Of a stretch of 64,000 nt of DNA, positions 1-8,865 are shown piece after piece. Position 1 is the first letter of the stretch. The number at the start of each line of letters is the position of its first letter. Below the pieces are notes generated by a model that was not told the DNA's origin, did no database searches, and was given only the letters and a program-made list of their open reading frames with translations. The translations under genes and the position numbers were made by a program. The stretch lies in assembly GCA_000597885.1 (NCBI GenBank), contig CP004371.1, positions 1,674,001 to 1,738,000 on the forward strand. Direction: 5' to 3'. The stretch comes from Flammeovirgaceae bacterium 311. Its GTDB lineage: Bacteria; Bacteroidota; Bacteroidia; Cytophagales; Cyclobacteriaceae.

Positions 1-209
1 CACATGCCGGGCTAAATATTGCCAGCGAATTGGTAGCCATTCATAAACTGAAGGATCAGAAAGTGGCAGTATCACTGGCACCTGTACTCTGCTGGCTGGC
101 AGTTGCCCTGCCTACTGCTATCACCTCTGCACTATGGAACAGGGACCGCTTTTATAAAACAGGTCCTCTGGTAATACCTGAAAGCAGGTGGCTGAAAAAG
201 AGTGCTTAA
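1..209 (+). CDS. C-terminal end of a membrane protein (partial)
   Basis: An open reading frame enters from the left edge (codons in phase with base 3) and stops with TAA at 207-209, giving the last 68 residues. It has one clear hydrophobic stretch (around VSLAPVLCWLAVALPTAI) followed by a basic tail ending in LKKSA, so it is probably the last transmembrane segment and cytoplasmic end of an integral membrane protein. The family cannot be decided from this fragment. It is followed by the DUF202 gene on the same strand after a 66-base gap, so the two may be co-transcribed. Confidence 0.55.
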   Translation, partial: HAGLNIASELVAIHKLKDQKVAVSLAPVLCWLAVALPTAITSALWNRDRFYKTGPLVIPESRWLKKSA

Positions 210-275
210 CAAGCTGGCAGAAACAGAAGGCTATTCAAGAAGACACCTCCACAAATGATCAAAATGTAAGGCTGT

Positions 276-647
276 ATGATCCGCAAAAGACTTTCACAAA
301 TGAAGGGTGTAATCCGTTATGGTTACCAGTTTCAGAATAAGGAAAAGATTATCCTTAGAGACTATATGGCCATGGAAAGAACGCGCCTGGCTAACGAACG
401 TACCCTGATGGCTTATGTGCGAACCTCCCTGTTTTTTGTAACAGGTGGGCTTACCTTACTGGAACTTAAAAGGTTTGCTCATTTAACTGGATTGGCTTAC
501 ATCGCTATCATCATAGCAATTCTTATGTTTACTATAGGCATTACAAGATTTGTGGTACTGGGCAAACGGCTGCGTAAGTATTATGCCCAGATAAAAAATG
601 AAGAAGAGGCACAAAAACAAGAGAAAAAGGCAGAAGAAAACCCTTAG
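276..647 (+). CDS. DUF202 family membrane protein
   Basis: This 123-residue protein carries the DUF202 (YidH-like) signature: the motif RTRLANERTLMAYVRTSL at about residues 35-52 leads into a first membrane segment, with a second at about residues 67-90 (AYIAIIIAILMFTIGITRF). A charged Lys/Glu-rich tail follows. The biochemical function of the family is not established. A shorter start at Met-31 (366) would put the DUF202 motif close to the N-terminus and is a real alternative. The stop codon overlaps the stop of the convergent gene at 644. Confidence 0.75.
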   Translation: MIRKRLSQMKGVIRYGYQFQNKEKIILRDYMAMERTRLANERTLMAYVRTSLFFVTGGLTLLELKRFAHLTGLAYIAIIIAILMFTIGITRFVVLGKRLRKYYAQIKNEEEAQKQEKKAEENP

Positions 648-1441
648 TTATAAATGGTTTTTAGAGCAGTGATCAGTTCATTCGGATCTTCAAGATCCGC
701 GCGTGTAGCGGCAGAGTACCTGCGAAGCTGCATCATTTTTTGCTCATTGCCTACCACTTCTTTCAGCCGGTTTAACAGGCGTCTGTTCTGTTTATTCAGC
801 TGGGGCATGGTAATCGAGTTAGTAAGCCTGCCTTTGGTGTCATACTTATAGCTTACCAGATTTAAGCGCCCGCCCACGGCCACAAAAACGGCATCCTGTA
901 AAATATATTCTGCAGAGGAACCACTGTAGACAGGCATTCCAAAGCTGGGCCCAATGCTACCCTCACATAAAACCATGTTAGCAGGATCTGTGCTGTCCTC
1001 ACAGATTTTTAATGAGCCCCTGGATTCTTCTACAAAGTATCGGAGCAAACTCTGATTAGCCGGTTTTTGAAGAACAGCAAAGTCACTTCCTTCATGAAGA
1101 ACCTTGAAAAAGCTGTATCCTTCATTGAAGGGAAGCGAGAAGTATTCATGCCCCCTATAAGAAAAGCTGATCACCTCTTTCGGAGTAAATTCCATTAGCC
1201 CTTCCATACTTCTAACGGTCAGTACATCAGTTTCAACATTATAGTGAAGGGCTGATTTTTCGGCTTGTCCACTTTCCAGGATTAACCAGTTCTCTTCGAA
1301 CTGCAGCTCTGTAGCCTGAACAGCTATACTGCTAAAGCACACCAACATAAGCAGTAAGATTTTTACAAAAAGGCTGCCTGAATATGTAAAGATCTGCTGT
1401 TGTGCTGACACAATTCTCTTGCGGAAGGTGATGATTGACAT
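644..1441 (-). CDS. Secreted or membrane-anchored protein of unknown function
   Basis: The 265-residue product has an N-terminal hydrophobic segment at about residues 24-42 (FVKILLLMLVCFSSIAVQA) that ends in an AxA-like signal-peptidase site, after an unusually long basic lead. The remaining ~220 residues look like a periplasmic or surface beta-rich domain with two cysteines in a CEDSTDPANMVLCEG stretch that could form a disulfide. I do not recognise a family. The stop overlaps that of the DUF202 gene (convergent). A TAAATTTG sequence (minus strand, 1502-1495), matching the Bacteroidota -7 box, lies 54 bases before the start, but no matching TTTG is at the right distance. Confidence 0.6.
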   Translation of the reverse strand: MSIITFRKRIVSAQQQIFTYSGSLFVKILLLMLVCFSSIAVQATELQFEENWLILESGQAEKSALHYNVETDVLTVRSMEGLMEFTPKEVISFSYRGHEYFSLPFNEGYSFFKVLHEGSDFAVLQKPANQSLLRYFVEESRGSLKICEDSTDPANMVLCEGSIGPSFGMPVYSGSSAEYILQDAVFVAVGGRLNLVSYKYDTKGRLTNSITMPQLNKQNRRLLNRLKEVVGNEQKMMQLRRYSAATRADLEDPNELITALKTIYN

Positions 1442-1917
1442 GTAAGTTTCAAGGATAATATGGCGGAAATTTAGGTTAACTTTAGCTTACTTTCCAAATT
1501 TATTTCAAATAAATCACAAATTAATTTTAATTTATCTTTGATTACAGGAGAATCATCAGGCCTTACCCTTGGAAAAAGAGCAGGTCAGATCGCATGTTTT
1601 CGGGAATAACAATAAGAAAAGAAGGAGTACCAGTTAAGATAACCTCCTGGTCATTACCGAATTGCTGCTTTCACTTTGTAAAAAAGGAGCTTGCCTGCCA
1701 ATAGAGAAGAAGGGGTCGTAACACTGATAAAACCTTAAAGAGAAAATTCTCCTGCTGTATAAGTAATGAATAGCTGGTGAGCAACCGAATGCTACTTCTT
1801 AGATGCAGGAGCTTAGCTAAAATGAGCCAGAACCTACTTGTAGTTATACCGTTAAATTTAATGGCGTGGCTGGCCCCAGAAATGCGCGAAGTAAATTCCT
1901 AAATTTTTTATACATCA
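1442..1917. other. Intergenic region, divergent promoters likely
   Basis: This 476-bp AT-rich stretch separates divergent genes at 1441 and 1918. I see no coding sequence, tRNA or repeat. The only recognisable element is TAAATTTG on the minus strand (1502-1495), a -7-type box for the leftward gene. Confidence 0.4.
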
Positions 1918-2526
1918 ATGAAAAACCAGAAATCTCTCCTGATGCTGCCCCTGGCCAGCCTTTTGATTTTTACTACCTCCGTATTATTTGCACAAACAGA
2001 ACCCGGCAGCAATGTTTCACTCCCGCTATCGGTGCTGGAGCTAACTGCACGAAACCAGGAAGAACTGGTTGTGGTAGAATGGACGAGTATTGATGAAATA
2101 GGCCTTAGCCATTACATATTGCAGTATTCTTCTGATGGCAAAACGTATAAAGATCTGCTCATGACGCCCTCGAGCGGCAGGGCTCACGATGCTGCTTTTA
2201 AATATACAATAACAGATTATCCTGCAGAAAGGGAACATCACTATTACCGCCTCCTGGCTGTGCCACTCTTAGGCAAGCCAGAAGAAAAAGCCATGGTGCG
2301 GATTGGCCAGTCAGGCACGCAGACCGCTACCGTTTATCCAAACCCTGCAAAATCAGACCGCTTCCCCAGCATCATTCCAGGCGACCTTGCCTACCAGATC
2401 TTGTTGTGCGATGACAGTGGCAAGGTAATCAAAGAGTACCGCCAGAAGAAGAAAACCAATTTACTGATTCCCATCAGAGACATAAAGGCCGGCATGCACC
2501 TGTTAAGGGTTTACCGGCAGCAATAA
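1918..2526 (+). CDS. Secreted protein with T9SS C-terminal sorting domain
   Basis: This 202-residue protein has a signal peptide at residues 1-26 (cleavage after SVLFA, before QTEPG). A fibronectin type III-like domain follows at about residues 40-120; it has the LxWTSxDExGLSHYxLQYSxDGKxY pattern common in Bacteroidota secreted proteins. A type A T9SS sorting domain ends the protein: the VYPNPA motif near residue 140 and the closing GMHLLRVYRQQ. The protein is therefore expected to cross the outer membrane by T9SS and become surface-attached or released. There is no catalytic domain, so a binding or structural role is only an inference. Confidence 0.75.
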   Translation: MKNQKSLLMLPLASLLIFTTSVLFAQTEPGSNVSLPLSVLELTARNQEELVVVEWTSIDEIGLSHYILQYSSDGKTYKDLLMTPSSGRAHDAAFKYTITDYPAEREHHYYRLLAVPLLGKPEEKAMVRIGQSGTQTATVYPNPAKSDRFPSIIPGDLAYQILLCDDSGKVIKEYRQKKKTNLLIPIRDIKAGMHLLRVYRQQ

Positions 2527-2656
2527 AGTAATCGTTACCAAATGATCCGGCAGGGGCTCTGTCTGTATGGCTGCATGGTATATAACCATTGCAGCAAATG
2601 CATACTGCCCTAAACTTATGCTTCTTCAGCTGGTTTTAAGTCCATGATCTTTCATT

Positions 2657-2767
2657 ATGTTCAGAAACTCTAAAAATCCAAAGATTACCCGCCGCATTAT
2701 TGCCCTGTTCCTGCTCATCCTGTTCATTGGCTGGCTTGCGTGGGCATGGTTATTTTGGGTGTCTTAA
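2657..2767 (+). CDS. Small single-span membrane peptide (36 aa)
   Basis: A short frame starts at ATG 2657 and stops at TAA 2765-2767. It encodes a basic N-terminus (MFRNSKNPKITRR) followed by one strongly hydrophobic, Trp-rich helix ending WLFWVS. The 'positive-inside, one-helix' layout is what a real small membrane protein would show, and a rho-independent terminator follows at 2811-2837. It could be co-transcribed with the T9SS protein ending at 2526. The call rests on composition and context only. Confidence 0.45.
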   Translation: MFRNSKNPKITRRIIALFLLILFIGWLAWAWLFWVS

Positions 2768-2807
2768 CTGGCAGGTACAGGCATAAAAACAAGCAGAGCC
2801 CTAAAAC

Positions 2808-2837
2808 AAAAAACCGGTATCGCTACCGGTTTTTTTT
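2808..2837. terminator. Bidirectional rho-independent terminator
   Basis: A perfect 9-bp stem, AAACCGGTA / TACCGGTTT, closes a TCGC loop (2811-2832) and is followed by a T run on the plus strand and, through the preceding A run, by a T run on the minus strand. It can end both the plus-strand unit finishing at 2767 and the minus-strand gene finishing at 2842. Confidence 0.85.
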
Positions 2838-2841
2838 ATGT

Positions 2842-4461
2842 TTACTTAAGGCTGGAACTTTGCGAATCGGACTGTAGACTAATTTTAGCAAATCGCTGCA
2901 ATCGCCTGCGCTGACCGAAAATTACCACTTCCTGGTTGGTGAGCTGCTCACACACCTTAGGCCTGATGATCACGCTGGCATCGGAGGCTTTGAATAATGG
3001 TCTGCGCGTCTGATTTCCCTGGCTGTCCATTTCTACCATCACCACAATAGCATCATTGCCTGTTAAACGCATGTTATATACCTGTCCCTGCTTTGCAATC
3101 AGGTTCTTAGGATGGTCGTTGAATATAAAATAGAGTTTATCCTGCACAACAGCCATGGTGTAGGAGGAGTAAAAGCCTCCGTCATTCACTGTTCGCTGGC
3201 GTTTAGGGATTTGGTGCGCCCATTCTATTTCGCCCTGGGGGTTTATATTCACCACTATGATATTGTTGTAGTGATACTGGGTTTTGGTAGAGGAAATGCC
3301 ACCATTCGGGCTATAGGTTGTCATTACCCTTATGAAATACTGCTCCCCCACCAGCATGGCGCCACCATCTTCCCGCAGCACCAGGTCGTCCAGGTCAAAC
3401 TCATACAGCTCTACGCTTTTTCCTTTCTCAATTTTTTCTTTAGTTGCCGCAGCTTTCCCTTCCCTCATGTTTTCAGTCAGGAAATCAGCATCAAAATCTT
3501 TAAAACTCTGCTTTTTAACCTGCTTGGTCTTGGCATCAATTGTCAGGAAGTAGCTGCCGCTTATACTGTTGGTTCTGGCCGGCGAGAAAAATCCTGCACA
3601 AATAATATCCTGGTTAGGCAAAATGGCAATCTGCATGTCGTTGAGGAATTTTCCGGGGATTTCAACGGCATAATCCGTGAGCGAAGAGCCATTGTCCCGA
3701 TAGCTAAGCACCTGGTACTTATAATTGGGTTCTCCTTTTCGTTTAAGCTTTCGCTTTTCATTGAACAGGCGTCCCAGCAGGTGTATGTTCCCTGCATTAT
3801 CTACCTTATAGCGGTCTACTTCAAACAGCTCTTCCTGATAAGGCAATTCTATCTGCTTTTCCCAGAGCTGTTTCATTTCCCAGTCCAGCACATGAAATCC
3901 AAAACGTTCGTTTTCGCCCTGATCGTAAGGCAGGTTGTAGAACACCAGAAATTTGGTAGAATCACTGGAAACGGAAAACCCAAAGTTTCCGCTGTTCCCT
4001 TTAGAGTACCCGGTGTAATCTATGGAAGATATTTGCTGGGGCTCTCCTACTGGCTGCAGGCTTGTTTTACTGATGGGTTGTAGGAACAGCTTTTTTTGCT
4101 TCGATTTCTGATCGGCCAGTGAGGTAAAAATGAAAAGCCTGTTGTTGTAATGGACGATTTGCTCCAGCGAACGCTTTTTATTATCTGTTTCCAGATCTAC
4201 CTCTACTGTACGGGTTTTGTTCATGGAATTATCGTAATGCTCCAGCGAGAATTTCGAATTAATCCCGTAAAAGGCTCCTACCTTTAGCCTTAGGGCGTAA
4301 AAGCCTGATTCATCATGTCCTATTACATCTGCCAGCGTAGACCGCTTTGACTCCTGCTGTGGATTTCCCCATAGAATACTCAATCCTTCTGAGCGTGATT
4401 GTGCCTGCACAGACTGAAGGCAACTGCCCAGTAGCAGAAACAGGAAAAAGACTTTTTTCAT
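2842..4461 (-). CDS. Secreted protein of unknown function
   Basis: This 539-residue protein has a clear signal peptide (MKKVFFLFLLLGSCLQSVQAQ, cleavage after AQA/Q). The mature part is beta-rich with repeated short strands and 'NNRLFIF', 'DKLYFIFND' and 'NQDIICAGF'-type blocks, reminiscent of a beta-propeller or WD40-like fold, but I cannot assign a family. No T9SS sorting domain or lipobox is visible, so a periplasmic location is most likely. A -7-type box TATCTTTG (minus strand, 4492-4485) lies 24 bases before the start, back-to-back with the promoter of the divergent acetyltransferase. Confidence 0.7.
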   Translation of the reverse strand: MKKVFFLFLLLGSCLQSVQAQSRSEGLSILWGNPQQESKRSTLADVIGHDESGFYALRLKVGAFYGINSKFSLEHYDNSMNKTRTVEVDLETDNKKRSLEQIVHYNNRLFIFTSLADQKSKQKKLFLQPISKTSLQPVGEPQQISSIDYTGYSKGNSGNFGFSVSSDSTKFLVFYNLPYDQGENERFGFHVLDWEMKQLWEKQIELPYQEELFEVDRYKVDNAGNIHLLGRLFNEKRKLKRKGEPNYKYQVLSYRDNGSSLTDYAVEIPGKFLNDMQIAILPNQDIICAGFFSPARTNSISGSYFLTIDAKTKQVKKQSFKDFDADFLTENMREGKAAATKEKIEKGKSVELYEFDLDDLVLREDGGAMLVGEQYFIRVMTTYSPNGGISSTKTQYHYNNIIVVNINPQGEIEWAHQIPKRQRTVNDGGFYSSYTMAVVQDKLYFIFNDHPKNLIAKQGQVYNMRLTGNDAIVVMVEMDSQGNQTRRPLFKASDASVIIRPKVCEQLTNQEVVIFGQRRRLQRFAKISLQSDSQSSSLK

Positions 4462-4475
4462 TGAAATAAGAGCTG

Positions 4476-4505
4476 TTTGAGAAACAAAGATAAATGTTAG
4501 TTTTG
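4476..4505 (+). promoter_or_regulatory. Bacteroidota-type promoter for the GNAT gene, overlapping a divergent one
   Basis: On the plus strand TTTG (4476-4479) is separated by 18 bases from TAGTTTTG (4498-4505), matching the TTTG/TAnnTTTG consensus. On the minus strand TATCTTTG (4492-4485) gives a -7 box for the gene at 4461. The plus-strand element overlaps the frame's upstream ATG at 4494, which argues that translation really begins at 4572. Confidence 0.55.
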
Positions 4506-4571
4506 GGCTTTAGCTGCAAATGCAAGTTTTTACAAGAATGTGAAGGTGCTGCTTTTTCAATTTTACAGACC

Positions 4572-5414
4572 ATGATGAAAATAGACACACTCCGGTCAAC
4601 TTCCACAGCAGAAATCCGGTACAGCTTTAACGAAGCTTTCAGGGAATATTTTGTGCCTGTTAATCTTTCCCAGCAACAAATAGAACAAAAGCTGCTGGCA
4701 GAGGGATTTGAACCCTCCATCTCAGCCGGTGTTTTTGTGGAGGGAAAATTGGGGGGCTTTATCCTGCATAGTTCCGGGCAGCATAAGGGTAAACGCACGG
4801 CCTACAATTCCGGCACCGGCATTATAGCGGCACACAGGGGGCAGCACCTTGTTCCGAAAATGTATGAGTACCTGCTGCCATTGCTCATTGAAAAAAAATA
4901 TGACAAAAGCCTGCTGGAGTTTATCAGGGAAAACAAAGTTGCCCGCCAGTGCTACGAAAAAGTAGGTTTCCAGATCGTAAGGGAACTGCTTTCTTTCAAG
5001 GGCGAAGTAGCCGGGGCGGTTCTTCATGCAGAGGTAGAAGAAATCATGAATCCGGACTGGCTGCAGTTGCAGACATTTTGGGACTGGGAACCCAGCTGGC
5101 AACATAGTCTCGATTGCCTGAAGCGTGCCTCAGGCAGTTACAAAACCTATGGCATTTACAAAGAGGGCGGCCTAAGGGCCTATGTGGTGATCAACCCGCT
5201 TACCAACCGCATTCCCAGCTTTGCAGTAGCGCCTGGCTGGAGAAACAAAGGCCTGGCTACGGCTTTGTTCCGGCACCTACAGCAGGTGTACCGGGCAGCA
5301 CCGCTTACGATGATCAATGTAGACAGCCAGCAACAGCCAACTATCAACTTTGTACAAAGCATAGGATTAAAACCACTTTTAACCCAATACGAAATGGAGC
5401 TTATGATCCAGTAG
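4572..5414 (+). CDS. GNAT family N-acetyltransferase, two GNAT domains
   Basis: The 280-residue product (start chosen at ATG 4572; an in-frame ATG at 4494 lies inside the promoter) contains two GNAT-like halves. The first, residues ~5-150, ends in the typical ENKVARQCYEKVGFQIVREL block. The second, ~165-280, has the acetyl-CoA-binding signature VAPGWRNKGLATALFRHL (a Q/RxxGxG/A loop variant) and ends with NFVQSIGLKPLLTQYEM. Proteins of this type transfer acetyl groups from acetyl-CoA to an amine; the substrate is unknown. It is a single-gene unit ended by the terminator at 5485. Confidence 0.85.
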   Translation: MMKIDTLRSTSTAEIRYSFNEAFREYFVPVNLSQQQIEQKLLAEGFEPSISAGVFVEGKLGGFILHSSGQHKGKRTAYNSGTGIIAAHRGQHLVPKMYEYLLPLLIEKKYDKSLLEFIRENKVARQCYEKVGFQIVRELLSFKGEVAGAVLHAEVEEIMNPDWLQLQTFWDWEPSWQHSLDCLKRASGSYKTYGIYKEGGLRAYVVINPLTNRIPSFAVAPGWRNKGLATALFRHLQQVYRAAPLTMINVDSQQQPTINFVQSIGLKPLLTQYEMELMIQ

Positions 5415-5484
5415 CAGGATCGGCGGGTGCGAAAAACTATGTCAATACTATTCCCTCCTGCGTCGAAAGCCTTCAACTTCAAAA

Positions 5485-5516
5485 AAAGCCGCCCCTGTAA
5501 TAGGAGCGGCTTTATC
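5485..5516. terminator. Bidirectional rho-independent terminator
   Basis: AAAGCCGC-C-CCT / AGG-A-GCGGCTTT pair around a GTAAT loop (5485-5513), with an A run before and TTTAT after. It lies between the convergent acetyltransferase (ends 5414) and the large surface protein (ends 5567). Confidence 0.75.
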
Positions 5517-5566
5517 ATGTGCATTAGCACGGGCTGTTGCCACAGCTTATGGGCAGATCAGTCTGC

Positions 5567-8500
5567 TCATTCTTTGCTGATCTTAAGGGTTTGCTGCTGG
5601 TCTTCTCCCTGCAGCCTTAGCAGGTACACACCCTGGCGTAGCTGCTGCAGGTCTACCTGCAGTTCACCTGACTGCATATCTGCGCTGTGCGCTGCTTTGT
5701 ACACCAGCACTCCAGAGAGAGAATACACCTCTACCTGCAGGCTTTCGTCTCCAAAACTGCTGGTCTGGATGGTGAGCACATCCTTTACAGGATTAGGATA
5801 GAAGCTAAGCGGTTGTGGAAGTGCTTCTTCATCTTCCAGAGATTCGTAGAAGAAGTTAGGGTTGAAGCCTTTGCCAGCAATTCTGGAATTGGTTGGCATA
5901 TCTTCGAAGAGCTCTCTGCAGGTGATGATGCCATCTACATCATAGCCATTGGCGCTTCTGTTGAAATCGGCAGGATTGGAGGTATCTGTGATCCTGATGT
6001 AGCGCACGTATGGCAGCATGCCCTCTCCTTCTCCTGTCACAGGGCTGATGTCTACCTTTACATTGCGGCAGAAGTTGCCCGGCACCTGCACCCAGTCTTC
6101 ACCATTGGCAGATACATGCATCATCATGGTTTCCAAGGTACCGGCACCTTTGCCATCGTAGCAGGGGCGGTGCGCCCAGCCCCAGGTAGTTTCCACCACC
6201 ATCAGGTCGGGGGCAGTAGTGCCATCATCATAAAGATCAGATCCAAGCTCCAGTACCAGCTCTCCGCCAAAGCCAAGAGAAACAAAGCTGTGGTTCTTAT
6301 CTTCCTGTGGTGCACCCAGGGCACGTAAAGGAATGCTCCTTAGCGGATCTATTACTCCCCGATTGTCTGCACGGGGACCTTGTGTAAAGGATACTACCCT
6401 GGTAGCATAGCAGCTGTTGTCTGTTTCGTCTATCATGCCATCGCAGTTGTTGTCAATACCGTCACCTGCAATTTCTGCAGCTTCAGGATGCACAAGCGGA
6501 TCCATATCGTTACAATCGCCGCCCTGCATTACAAAACCATCAGGCTGCCAGCAGGCTACCAGTACCACACTACCTTCTTCGGCACCATAGCCATCGCCAT
6601 CGGCATCTCTGTACCAGGTTCTGTGTTCGCAGTTACCTACCCTGATCTGCAGCTGCTGGCTGTCTTCCTGGTGAAGCGTGGTGTGTGCCCATATTACAGG
6701 CCTGATGGTACCATAGCTTCTGGCAGGTGGTGTACCCCATACCCTTACGGCATTTGGCACAGCTGATTCGCCAACCGCTACCATTTCTATATTAAGCCAG
6801 GCCGGAGCACCGGAAACAAAGCTTACCTCCATCAGTTCATGCATGTCAGGATCCTCTGCCGGAATGATCATCTCGAACGGACGGCCAACGCCTACAACAA
6901 TGGCGGCTGCTTCCTGCAGCGCAAATGGATTGCTGCCCTCGTCTATCATTCCATTGCAGTTATTGTCAATGCCATCCCCTGGTATTTCTGGAGCGCCTGG
7001 ATAAACAGATGCATCCCGGTCATCGCAGTCATCGCCATTTAATACATTACCTTCCGGTACACCACACTCAGCTGTTGGCTGTCCGGGGTCGCCGTAGCCA
7101 TCTCCGTCAATATCAGGGAATGAAGTGGTCTGTGCGCCAGTGTTGGGATCATAAGGATCGCAGTCACCCAGATTCACAAGCCCGTCTCCGTCTATGTCAT
7201 TATCACAGGCATCTCCTTCCCCATCTTCATCCATATCTTCCTGATCCGGATTTGGTACAGACGGACAATTGTCTTCACTGTCAGGAATGCCATCTTCGTC
7301 GGAATCTTCATCTGCCACCACCGTTACCTCATTCATGGCATTATCACTGATACCACCAACAGTAGCAACTATATTATCGGTACCTGCCAGGGCCGGCGTA
7401 TAACAGAACTGTGCAACGCCACTGGCATTTGTATTGGCAAATCCGTTTACAGCATTAGCTCCGCTTACTGCAAAGTCTACCCGTATACCAGCAAGAGGAT
7501 TATTATCCTGATCCCGAACCGTTGCCTGCAGGCAACGCTCGTCACCGGCAGGGGTGGTGGAGTTTTCAGGTGTCAGGGAAACAGTGGTTACCTGTGCAAT
7601 AGGAGCCAGCGACATACCTCCCGGGTAACCGTACGAATCGAAGGCATCAAATCCATATACAAACACACCAAAGGGCTGAGTGCTTGTCAGGGTGTGAGAG
7701 CCTAAGCTAATATCAAGCTGGGCACCGGAAAAACCTGTAGAACCAATGGGTGTAAAGCTGCCGGCAGGAATGATCGCTCCATTCAACCGTATTGTACCTA
7801 CCGATGCAGTGGAAGCTACAATATTGATGTGGTTTCTGCTAAAGCCGGTTGCCGGTGTGGTAACCGTATAACTGCCCTCAAACTGTTCAAAAGGCGGAAT
7901 CAGCATCATGAACGGATCCGAAACTGTGTTATCAAAATCGGTGCCATTTGAATACTGAGCAACAAGCACTGGCTTGCTGGCAGTGATGGTGGAGCTGGTA
8001 CCCAAAACATATTCATGAAACTCACCTCTGTTAAGCATAACAGGAGATCCACCATTAACAGTAACGCTGGTGTTGTTTTCAGAAGCAAGAATGATGAAAG
8101 TATCGGCGGTGCGGCCCTTCAGGGGAACTGTTACAAAGCTTTGTCCCCAGGTATCCACAGGTTGCAGCTGTTCTACCAGGTGATCGCAATAGGTAATATT
8201 TACGGGCACATTACCACAAACATTGCCTCCAAAAACCGCAATAGGAGCAGTTGATGTAACAATTGAGCCAGTAAGGTTCTCGCCCTGCAGCTGGTAGGTT
8301 TCACCCCTGTTGAGGTTTATGCTGTAGGGAACACCCCCAACCCTGCTTCCGGCAGAATTTTTAGGAATGATGGTAACGGTTGTTCCATTTACGGTGCCTA
8401 CAATACCAAACTGCTCCTGGCCTGCCAGACTACGTCTGTAGCCCATGGCAATATATTCCGTACCCAATATATCTACGGGCAAGCCTAGGAATGCGTCGGT

Positions 8501-8863
8501 AGTGGCCTGCCGCCTGTTAAGCCCGTACACCGTAACCTCATCTACAGCGGTTACATGGATGCCCAGGTTTTCCACTACATCACTCGTGGCCACAATTGCA
8601 GTGGCAGGAATTTCCACTGAGGTTACAGTACCGGGAGTAACACTAAAGGTCTCACTAAAGCCCAGGCCGGCAATTTCTACCGTACCTGTTGTGGGTACCT
8701 CACCAGTAATAAAAAGGGTTAAAACCGGAATGCCATTATTGGTATTGAACATTAACCAAAATTCCTTTCCCTTACTATCGGCTTTATCCTGCGCCAAAGC
8801 GCCCAAAGCAACAAAAGCTGCCAGGAAAAATAACACCCATCTTTTCAGTATAAGCTGTTTCAT
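5567..8863 (-). CDS. Large T9SS surface protein with IgGFc-binding-like, Ig-like, TSP3 and MopE-like repeats
   Basis: This 1098-residue protein has a signal peptide (cleavage near GALAQ, residue ~25). Residues ~30-420 resemble the IgGFc-binding protein N-terminal domain found in bacterial surface proteins. An invasin/Big_1-like immunoglobulin domain (LTPENSTTPAGDERCLQATV..., ~430-520) follows. Calcium-binding thrombospondin type 3-like repeats (DSDEDGIPDSEDNC..., DNDIDGDGLVNLGDC) come next. Two MopE-like metal-binding motifs end in PGDGIDNNCNGMIDE and AGDGIDNNCDGMIDE. The C-terminus is a T9SS type A sorting domain (SFYPNPVKDVL ... LLRLQGEDQQQTLKISKE). The protein should be a calcium-stabilised cell-surface or adhesin-like protein; the ligand is unknown. 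It lies 2 bases downstream of the small gene at 8866-9258 and is probably co-transcribed with it. Confidence 0.8.
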   Translation of the reverse strand: MKQLILKRWVLFFLAAFVALGALAQDKADSKGKEFWLMFNTNNGIPVLTLFITGEVPTTGTVEIAGLGFSETFSVTPGTVTSVEIPATAIVATSDVVENLGIHVTAVDEVTVYGLNRRQATTDAFLGLPVDILGTEYIAMGYRRSLAGQEQFGIVGTVNGTTVTIIPKNSAGSRVGGVPYSINLNRGETYQLQGENLTGSIVTSTAPIAVFGGNVCGNVPVNITYCDHLVEQLQPVDTWGQSFVTVPLKGRTADTFIILASENNTSVTVNGGSPVMLNRGEFHEYVLGTSSTITASKPVLVAQYSNGTDFDNTVSDPFMMLIPPFEQFEGSYTVTTPATGFSRNHINIVASTASVGTIRLNGAIIPAGSFTPIGSTGFSGAQLDISLGSHTLTSTQPFGVFVYGFDAFDSYGYPGGMSLAPIAQVTTVSLTPENSTTPAGDERCLQATVRDQDNNPLAGIRVDFAVSGANAVNGFANTNASGVAQFCYTPALAGTDNIVATVGGISDNAMNEVTVVADEDSDEDGIPDSEDNCPSVPNPDQEDMDEDGEGDACDNDIDGDGLVNLGDCDPYDPNTGAQTTSFPDIDGDGYGDPGQPTAECGVPEGNVLNGDDCDDRDASVYPGAPEIPGDGIDNNCNGMIDEGSNPFALQEAAAIVVGVGRPFEMIIPAEDPDMHELMEVSFVSGAPAWLNIEMVAVGESAVPNAVRVWGTPPARSYGTIRPVIWAHTTLHQEDSQQLQIRVGNCEHRTWYRDADGDGYGAEEGSVVLVACWQPDGFVMQGGDCNDMDPLVHPEAAEIAGDGIDNNCDGMIDETDNSCYATRVVSFTQGPRADNRGVIDPLRSIPLRALGAPQEDKNHSFVSLGFGGELVLELGSDLYDDGTTAPDLMVVETTWGWAHRPCYDGKGAGTLETMMMHVSANGEDWVQVPGNFCRNVKVDISPVTGEGEGMLPYVRYIRITDTSNPADFNRSANGYDVDGIITCRELFEDMPTNSRIAGKGFNPNFFYESLEDEEALPQPLSFYPNPVKDVLTIQTSSFGDESLQVEVYSLSGVLVYKAAHSADMQSGELQVDLQQLRQGVYLLRLQGEDQQQTLKISKE

Positions 8864-8865
8864 AA

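Noticed and set aside
1866-2093. 75-codon plus-strand frame overlapping the start of the T9SS protein gene
   Set aside because: It overlaps in another frame with a gene that has a clear signal peptide and sorting domain.
3112-4083. 323-codon open frame on the plus strand inside the 539-residue secreted protein gene
   Set aside because: It is fully antisense to a gene with a good signal peptide, and its translation has no signal, domain or normal composition.
4494-4571. Upstream in-frame ATG extension of the double-GNAT gene
   Set aside because: The extension contains the promoter -7 box (4498-4505), so it would not be transcribed in full.
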